Origin: a virus
Strand: one strand, 5' to 3'
Virus record (IMG/VR): IMGVR_UViG_3300040806_000461
Span: 1 to 42,047 of that record
DNA length: 42,047 nucleotides
Part shown: in pieces, positions 37,201 through 42,047 of the stretch
Layout of the letters: each line of letters opens with the position of its first letter
Position numbering within the stretch: position 1 is the stretch's first letter
Translations under genes and position numbers: made by a program
Notes under the pieces: generated by a model
Seen by the model: the letters and a program-made list of their open reading frames with translations, nothing else
Databases searched by the model: none
What the model was told of the DNA's origin: nothing

Positions 37201-40200
37201 GAATTGATTAGTAGTCTTAACTTACTTGAAAAAGCAACAACCGACCTACTAGTTAAAGATGTTAATGGTAATGATAGATTAAAGAATGGATTTATTGTTG
37301 ATCCATTTAGTGGACATGGCATTGGTAACGTATCAAATGAAGATTATCGTATTGCTGTAGATATGAAGAGAAAAGTTGCGCGACCAATGGCGCACTCAGA
37401 TATTGTTTCTTTAGTAGAAACTGTATCTACAGACGCCGAGAGAGCAACATCTGGATATAAAAAACACGTTGATGGTATTATCACTCTTCCATATTCAGAA
37501 GTTTCTTATATTAATAATCCATATGCATCAGACACAATGGATGTCAACGCATATAAAGTTTCCGCCTTTACTGGTGAAATGATACTTACTCCAGCATCAG
37601 ATGACTGGAAAGATACAACTCGCAGACCTGACCTAATTGTACAAGATGATAACAACTTTGATGCAATTCAATTCTTAGCAGATGAAATTGGAGTTGAAGG
37701 TACAGTTTGGGAAGGTTGGCAAGATAATTGGTTTGGTGCTACCAATCAAACAAGCGTAAGGGGTGGTCTAGAACGTCGGAGCAGATTTATTGGATTTAAT
37801 ACTGTAACAACGACTACCCAAGAGGTTGGACAAATCAACATTGGAACAGAGACTTCTCTTCAAAGTAGTTATGTAAACAAATCTCTTGGCGATAAGATTG
37901 TAGACCTTTCTTTAATTCCTTACATGCGTGAAATTCCAATTCACGTTTCTGTTGGAAACATGAAACCGCGCACCAAAGTACAAGCATTCTTTGATAATGT
38001 TAATGTTAATGCATATGTTCTTCCAGATGAAAAACTAACAGTAACATCAACAAATCGTACTGATTTTCAGTTTACCCCAATGGCAGACCCTGGATCACAG
38101 GCAGATACAGATAGTGCAAGATTTTGGGATTCATTTGACCAAAATTCTGGGTCATGGTTAAAGCAACCATTTGCCGCATTTGGATTTGGTGATGTGGTTC
38201 GCAACCAAGTACACACACCAACAACTGTAACTAACGTAACTCAAGTTGGTAATGTAACAACTATCACACTCGCAAGCGTGAATGGTATTGCAGTTGGTCA
38301 TATGGTCACCTTTGCCAACATTGGTGGTGCGATAGAACTTAACTATGATGGTGTTAATGATAACAGATATTTTGTAGAAAGTGTAAACACCGGAACAAAT
38401 CAAATTACTATTATTCAAATTGATTATAATAATTCACCTGTATCTGCACTAACCGCATATACCAGCGGTGGAACTGCTACAAGATTGCAAGCATCTGGTG
38501 TTGTCTCTTATCAGAGACCAGATGATCCTAATGGTGCCGCTAACGCTCCTGTTGATATTAATATTACAAACAGACAAAATGGATTTGCAATTGGTGACGT
38601 TTTAACAGGAACACTTCTTAATAATGCTGGTAATATTAACCAGTGTACAATTACAGCGGTGAATGATGTAACAGATGCTACATCAACTGATGTTTATAAG
38701 AAACTTCAGAAGTTTGGTGGTGATAAGATTACTGATGATGATGGTTCATTTAATGGCGTATTCGTTGTACCAAACAATGCATCAACGCAGTTTAGAACTG
38801 GTGAGAGAGTATTTAGATTAATAGACAATATATCGAACAATCTAGATTACGGAACACACTCAACCAAAGCAGAGAGAATTTTCCATGCTTCTGGTCTAAA
38901 TGAAGAGAGAGAAGAAACAATTCTATCTGTTCGTCAAGCAGAGTTTGTTCGTGACCGCGTACAGCAAGATAGGGTTGTGACAAGAAGTATTGGTGTAAGT
39001 TCAAGATTTACCCCAACTCGTAGAATTGGACATGATCCACTTGCACAAACTTTTGTAGTTCAAGATGTTATTGATGGAGCAATGATTACTAAAGTTGATT
39101 TGTTCTTCTCTGCTAGAGGTACTCGCCCATTAATTGTACAGTTACTTAATACTAAAGATGGAAATCCATCAGGTAAAATTCTAGCACAGAAAACAATTCC
39201 TGCATCAGCAATTAATACTTCTGATGATGCTACTGTATCAACCACTATTTCCTTTGATAGTCCTGTGTTTATGCAACAAGACGCAACTTATGCGCTTGTT
39301 CTTAAAGCAGATGAACCTGGAATGAGAGTATTCTTCTCTGAAGTTGGTAAAACAAATATTGGTGATGGTCGAATTGTATCTCAAAATCCGTTAACTGGAA
39401 CAATGTTCTTATCGCAGAATGGTGGAACATGGACTCCTTTCCAAACTAGAGATTTGAAGTTTACCTTACATCGCGCCGAGTTTAGTGATGCAGTTGGACA
39501 AATTAACTTTCAGAACTCCAGAAATGGTTACACAACTTTAAGAACTGACCCATTTGAAACAACAACTGGTTCGAATAAAGTTCGTGTGTATCAAAGAAAT
39601 CATGGATTTGTTGCTGGCAACAAAGTATCAATTGCTGGAGTACCTAGTGGGTTCTATGGTGCAAACTCAACAAGCGTTGGTATTCCACACACAGAGTTGA
39701 ATGGACAACATACAGTTGTTGCTCCAGTTACTACAGACACATATGTCATTGAAGTTACTGAAGCAAACATCGCGGATGGTGGAGCGTATCCTGGAACTGA
39801 AGCAGATATTCTTTCTGCAGATTTTGTTGGGGGTGCTGGAGTTCGCGCAACTAGAAATCTACCAGTTGACGTTATTACTCCTACTGTTACACAACTAAAG
39901 TTTGCAAACACATCATTAACATATGACTTGAATATCGGCAATACAAACGGAGTATTTACTGGATTGCAAAATATTGCTGAAAATGATATTACATATTTTA
40001 CAGATAGAAAATCTATAATGTCATATGATAATCAATCAACGGCAGGATATTCTGCTCAACTAAGAGCAACATTGTTTAGTTCTAATTCTTTTGTAAGTCC
40101 TGTAATTGATAGTCAGAGAGTATCGTTATGTACTGTTGCTAATAGAATTGATAACTTGACTGCATCTGGTGTCAATGTTGCTGACTTTGATAATAGAACT

Positions 40201-40842
40201 GTTGCTAGTGCAAATACACATATTGCATACTCTGCAACTAATAGTACTATTACAACCACTAACGCAACTCTTAGAGAAGAGTTTGATACATTAGATATTG
40301 GTAAAGAAATTACAACTAGTGGTTCAGGTAACGCATCAAATGATAAAACTTATATCATCACAAATTACAAAAATGATGGTACCACATCGACTATTACAGT
40401 TTCGCCTGCTCCTGGAGTAGATGAAAGTGCTACTAGTGCTATCACTCTTATCCAAGCAGAGAAGTTCATTCACGATATTGCACCCGTTGGCGCAACCAAT
40501 CTTGCAAACTATGTCACTAGAAGATTTACATTAGAAAATTCTTCTACCGCGATTAAGATTTTATATGAAATGAACAGACCTGCTGGAACAACAGTTGATG
40601 TTTATTATAAAGTATTGCCTGATGGTGATGAAGCAACATTTGACACCATTCCATATGTACAAACTACGACAGAAATTCCGGATTCACCAGATGAAAATCA
40701 ATTCATCTTTAGAGAAAGAACACATCTAGTCGAAAATCTAAATGGATTCTCATCAATTGCCGTGAAGTTGGTGTTTAAATCTACTAATCCAGCAAGCGTT
40801 CCGCAAATCAAAAACTTGCGTGTACTTGCACTGGCGGTGTAA
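34246..40842 (+). CDS. Giant DUF4815 baseplate/tail-fibre protein
   Basis: 2198 residues, the largest gene here. The N-terminus MAVIDFNVDPYYDDFEGAAG, YHRVLFRPGFPVQARELTQL and QSILQNQIERFGSHVFEEGS is the DUF4815 signature of marine T4-like structural proteins, with further conserved parts (EGWQDNWFGATNQTSVRGGL; FTPTRRIGHDPLAQTFVVQD). Repeating beta modules fill the rest, with a receptor-binding-like C-terminal region. It follows gp8, the place of gp9 to gp12 in T4, so it probably forms the outer wedge and fibre attachment. The function as host-binding component is inferred. Confidence 0.75.
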   Translation: MAVIDFNVDPYYDDFEGAAGAKSKKYHRVLFRPGFPVQARELTQLQSILQNQIERFGSHVFEEGSMVIPGDVAFDMEYDFIKVQSTFNAQNVESYRTDFVNKIITGSETGVKARVIGTVAATSSTPMTLYIKYEDSGTNNTTNTFSIGETVTSLNADNTQLKNQFLTADQTTEISASIRPTGTVRSVINVAQTDAGGLLEAGLNDTVGTGSAVRVNAGVYFVNGFFVANENQTILLEPYHNAPSYRVGWKVVQSTLTPEEDETLKDNAQGASNFAAPGAHRYKITLTLEKRALDATTDTNFIELGRVKNGTIQRFVKKADYNVLAEEFARRTYDESGDYEVKPFKVDVRESLISGNNRGIFTTLEGGLAENLALGIEPGKAYIQGYEVELQATRFLNVEKPRTFNRVVDTPIQTPIGNYVIVQNVTGMPEIDDYEEIYIYDDFVSGTPTAIGSCNVRSFMLHSGDYDDAHTGDTEFKFGIFDIVMNQGKDFTRDARAFGDNSTAASATFKCDISPKLVTLTGSATVGTGAVTVTGQGTLFNSQVSVGDRLYINDIDVGEVATITNNLSLNLTANGLAAITSGSVKRFSAEIIRPDRKILVFDTNYFRMRKVRGDSSATPDNVASTNYTVRRKFATGTVANANNGSVSFTAAGTEETFASTGNISNFTLIINTPAGGSARSAGDVLKITTSNLTLTGSDRTLNISDLHTLTDTPVTDGDTVDLIASVDVRGNDAVEKSKTLNLNETKQVTTQAEAQNTVIKLGKADGYRLVSIKMSADFSTNATASDLDITSRYDFDTGQKDAYYDLASIKLKSGNPAPSGRLLITFDYFTHGAGDYFSVDSYDGVIDYEDIPTYISSGTDGASYDLRDSLDFRPRIDDAGVSFTGSGSAKGELPVIGTNVEADFSYYLPRIDKVVANFDGEFFVVKGVPADDPKPPADLDKAMTLFVVSYQPYVLNTTEAIAKKINNKRYTMRDIGKLETRINNLELISSLNLLEKATTDLLVKDVNGNDRLKNGFIVDPFSGHGIGNVSNEDYRIAVDMKRKVARPMAHSDIVSLVETVSTDAERATSGYKKHVDGIITLPYSEVSYINNPYASDTMDVNAYKVSAFTGEMILTPASDDWKDTTRRPDLIVQDDNNFDAIQFLADEIGVEGTVWEGWQDNWFGATNQTSVRGGLERRSRFIGFNTVTTTTQEVGQINIGTETSLQSSYVNKSLGDKIVDLSLIPYMREIPIHVSVGNMKPRTKVQAFFDNVNVNAYVLPDEKLTVTSTNRTDFQFTPMADPGSQADTDSARFWDSFDQNSGSWLKQPFAAFGFGDVVRNQVHTPTTVTNVTQVGNVTTITLASVNGIAVGHMVTFANIGGAIELNYDGVNDNRYFVESVNTGTNQITIIQIDYNNSPVSALTAYTSGGTATRLQASGVVSYQRPDDPNGAANAPVDINITNRQNGFAIGDVLTGTLLNNAGNINQCTITAVNDVTDATSTDVYKKLQKFGGDKITDDDGSFNGVFVVPNNASTQFRTGERVFRLIDNISNNLDYGTHSTKAERIFHASGLNEEREETILSVRQAEFVRDRVQQDRVVTRSIGVSSRFTPTRRIGHDPLAQTFVVQDVIDGAMITKVDLFFSARGTRPLIVQLLNTKDGNPSGKILAQKTIPASAINTSDDATVSTTISFDSPVFMQQDATYALVLKADEPGMRVFFSEVGKTNIGDGRIVSQNPLTGTMFLSQNGGTWTPFQTRDLKFTLHRAEFSDAVGQINFQNSRNGYTTLRTDPFETTTGSNKVRVYQRNHGFVAGNKVSIAGVPSGFYGANSTSVGIPHTELNGQHTVVAPVTTDTYVIEVTEANIADGGAYPGTEADILSADFVGGAGVRATRNLPVDVITPTVTQLKFANTSLTYDLNIGNTNGVFTGLQNIAENDITYFTDRKSIMSYDNQSTAGYSAQLRATLFSSNSFVSPVIDSQRVSLCTVANRIDNLTASGVNVADFDNRTVASANTHIAYSATNSTITTTNATLREEFDTLDIGKEITTSGSGNASNDKTYIITNYKNDGTTSTITVSPAPGVDESATSAITLIQAEKFIHDIAPVGATNLANYVTRRFTLENSSTAIKILYEMNRPAGTTVDVYYKVLPDGDEATFDTIPYVQTTTEIPDSPDENQFIFRERTHLVENLNGFSSIAVKLVFKSTNPASVPQIKNLRVLALAV

Positions 40843-40843
40843 T

Positions 40844-41068
40844 ATGTCTTCTAGACTTAGAATTGAAGGGCATGATAATTTAGTTAGAGATGTGTCAAGT
40901 GGTGCAGTAATTAACGCTTCTAGACACGAATATATTCAATTTATGCAGGCGTATAATAATAAAACCGCAGAAAAACAAAAAGTAGAGCATCTATGTGATG
41001 AACTAAATAGTTTAAAAGATGAGATGACAGACATAAAGAATTTGTTAAAAGAAATTTTGGAGAAATAA
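40844..41068 (+). CDS. Small tail-associated coiled-coil protein
   Basis: 74 residues: MSSRLRIEGHDNLVRDVSSG, AVINASRHEYIQFMQAYNNK, then a C-terminal coiled coil (LCDELNSLKDEMTDIKNLLK). The 'IxGHxxLVRDxxSxAVIN' start is familiar from T4-like marine phages, where the gene follows the DUF4815 protein or gp10-like genes. Its role is unknown, perhaps a fibre accessory. I use ATG 40844, directly after the preceding stop, because an earlier in-frame start at 40820 would only add residues overlapping the upstream gene with no similarity to the family. Confidence 0.72.
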   Translation: MSSRLRIEGHDNLVRDVSSGAVINASRHEYIQFMQAYNNKTAEKQKVEHLCDELNSLKDEMTDIKNLLKEILEK

Positions 41069-41069
41069 T

Positions 41070-41351
41070 ATGGCAGTTACGCAAGTATTATCAACGGACA
41101 GTTTAGACCAGTGGCGTCAAAAAACAAATACAGTATCTACAACTTTAGGTGATCCTGCTTCTCTTCCTGCTGGTGTAACAACTGTTGTTGGTGGTGTTAA
41201 TACTTTGAATAATAATGTTGGGGATTTGAATAACTTATCAACAGCAAATAAATCAAATATAGTTAGTGCCGTTAATGAAGTAAAAACTAATTTTGATAAT
41301 TTATCAACCGCAACTGCATTGACGCGACCACAGTTGATTGCATTTGCATAG
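41070..41351 (+). CDS. Small tail-fibre-region protein A
   Basis: 93 residues: MAVTQVLSTDSLDQWRQKTN, a Gly/Val/Asn-rich middle (VVGGVNTLNNNVGDLNNLST) and a helical end with NIVSAVNEVKTNFDNLS. The last motif ('SxIVxAVNEV') is common in phage fibre shafts and in small proteins attached to them. It resembles the next gene in its N-terminal 40 residues (W..kTNT...t.lGD...L), so the two look like paralogues. It starts 1 base after the preceding stop with GGAG about 8 bases upstream. Confidence 0.68.
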   Translation: MAVTQVLSTDSLDQWRQKTNTVSTTLGDPASLPAGVTTVVGGVNTLNNNVGDLNNLSTANKSNIVSAVNEVKTNFDNLSTATALTRPQLIAFA

Positions 41352-41360
41352 GAAGTAAAA

Positions 41361-41696
41361 ATGGCAGTAACTATATTCGACAGATTAATATCTCTAAAGG
41401 AATGGTTTACTAGAACTAATACAATGTTTAATGATGTTGGAGATACAACTTTATTAGATGTATCTCTTGGAAATAATATTATCAGCGGCATTGGAGTTGT
41501 TGAAACGAAAGTTGGAGATACTTCATTACTTGCGGGTGATATCAGTACTGGCGATGTTGTTGGTACTATGAACGAATTGAGTGATAGAATTACAAGAGCG
41601 AGAATTTCAGAGGGAGAACCTCTAGCATATGATATGCATCCTATTCATGTTGTTGGAACTGACACTGATTTAGATGCACATGGATTTTATGAATAA
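41361..41696 (+). CDS. Small tail-fibre-region protein B (paralogue)
   Basis: 111 residues: MAVTIFDRLISLKEWFTRTN, TMFNDVGDTTLLDVSLGNNI, DISTGDVVGTMNELSDRITR, then a His/Asp-containing end (YDMHPIHVVGTDTDLDAHGF). It shares the N-terminal layout (MAVT...W..TNT.....GD) and a 'V..MNEL' motif with its upstream neighbour, which suggests duplication. The unique C-terminal 30 residues may contact another protein. AGGAAG lies before the ATG, and its stop overlaps the late-like box at 41692. Confidence 0.68.
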   Translation: MAVTIFDRLISLKEWFTRTNTMFNDVGDTTLLDVSLGNNIISGIGVVETKVGDTSLLAGDISTGDVVGTMNELSDRITRARISEGEPLAYDMHPIHVVGTDTDLDAHGFYE

Positions 41697-41699
41697 ATA
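41692..41699 (+). promoter_or_regulatory. Late promoter-like box (AATAAATA)
   Basis: GAATAAATACTATAAAGG: one mismatch in the box, but the following CTAT matches the extended late consensus. The predicted start is near 41705, with AGAGGA before the ATG at 41722. It overlaps the stop of the preceding gene. Confidence 0.45.
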
Positions 41700-41721
41700 C
41701 TATAAAGGATAGAGGAAACAA

Positions 41722-42047
41722 ATGGCAAACGATTTTGAGAATAGAATTGCTAGTGGGGTAGGAACATCAAGAGTTGATATGTATACTACACCATCCGCAG
41801 TAGGTAAGCGTAGTATGCTTATTGGATTAGAACTTGCTAATACCACTGTTAGTGCAATTGCCGTTACAGTTGAAATCTGGGATGATTCCGCTTCTGCATA
41901 TGTAGTGCTTGGAAATGGTATAACTATACCTGCGAACTCAACGCTTTCATTTATTAGTGGACAGAAGATTGTTCTGAATGAAAGTGATAAAGTAGCAGTG
42001 ACAAGTGATACCGCATCATCACTCAATGCAATTGCAAGTATCTTAGA
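41722..42047 (+). CDS. Structural protein, partial (runs off the window)
   Basis: At least 108 residues, open to the window's edge. MANDFENRIASGVGTSRVDM, YTTPSAVGKRSMLIGLELAN, TTVSAIAVTVEIWDDSASAY, then VVLGNGITIPANSTLSF. This is a beta-sandwich of the type found in small phage head- or tail-decoration proteins ('TxxxVxxxxYxxPxxxxSxxxGLxxANTT'). The C-terminus is missing, so the full size is unknown. AGAGGAAACA lies before the ATG, and a late-like box stands 30 bases upstream. Confidence 0.7.
   Translation, partial: MANDFENRIASGVGTSRVDMYTTPSAVGKRSMLIGLELANTTVSAIAVTVEIWDDSASAYVVLGNGITIPANSTLSFISGQKIVLNESDKVAVTSDTASSLNAIASIL

Noticed and set aside
40820-40843. Upstream start for the small coiled-coil gene
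   Set aside because: It would overlap the giant gene's end with residues not found in the family. ATG 40844 fits better.
1-42047. CRISPR arrays, insertion sequences, integrase or attachment sites
   Set aside because: No direct-repeat/spacer pattern, transposase, integrase or terminal inverted repeats were seen. The region reads as continuous lytic-phage gene content.

Overview
The window is a 42-kb piece of the genome of a T4-like myovirus (contractile tail). It carries a recognisable T4 core: gp59 helicase loader, gp32 ssDNA-binding protein, gp33-like late co-activator, gp4, gp5, gp6, gp7, gp8, gp25, gp26, gp48, gp53 and gp54. The accessory genes look like those of marine T4-like phages (cyanophage and pelagiphage relatives): PhoH, four 2-oxoglutarate/Fe(II) oxygenases, an MGME1/RecB-type exonuclease, a ribosomal protein S21 homologue and a DUF4815 fibre/baseplate giant. 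The DNA is AT-rich. A circularly permuted tmRNA gene with the tag ANDNIAYEDIRLAA points to an alphaproteobacterial host, possibly of the SAR11 type; the host is an inference. No photosynthesis genes are present.

Layout. 1-11.9 kb: mostly plus-strand early/middle genes, namely small hypotheticals, a P-loop kinase (minus), oxygenases, bS21, PhoH, a GH108 endolysin, exonuclease, permuted tmRNA, a SleB-type hydrolase, gp33, gp59 and gp32. 12-13.5 kb: a membrane protein, then a minus-strand operon of four tiny genes ending in a Fis-type DNA-binding protein. 13.5-16.3 kb: a plus-strand trio of exported or membrane proteins. 16.3-21.2 kb: a minus-strand tail block of a repeat-rich candidate tape measure, an EF-hand membrane protein, gp26, gp54, a structural protein and gp4. 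21.3-42 kb: a plus-strand baseplate block of gp48, gp53, a gp27-like hub, gp5, PAAR, gp25, gp6, gp7, gp8, the 2198-residue DUF4815 protein and small tail proteins; the last gene runs off the end.

Regulation can be read from the DNA. Sigma-70-like promoters (TTGACA, 17 bp, TATAAT-like) precede bS21, the gene after it, the tmRNA, the SleB hydrolase and gp32. T4-type late boxes (TATAAATA) precede the structural operons. At least four start codons sit where transcription should begin, implying leaderless mRNAs. At both divergent junctions (about 0.95 and 21.25 kb) two late boxes face each other so that the two predicted start sites almost coincide.

The most notable observations are: (1) a canonical -1 slippery heptamer, U UUU UUA, three codons before the gp26 stop that leads into a 58-codon ORF with no good start of its own, suggesting a gp26 frameshift fusion like the tail-assembly chaperones of lambda and P2; (2) the phage-borne permuted tmRNA, with a small ORF spanning its spacer; (3) the leaderless and face-to-face promoter architectures; (4) a candidate tape-measure protein built from about four and a half 66-residue repeats.
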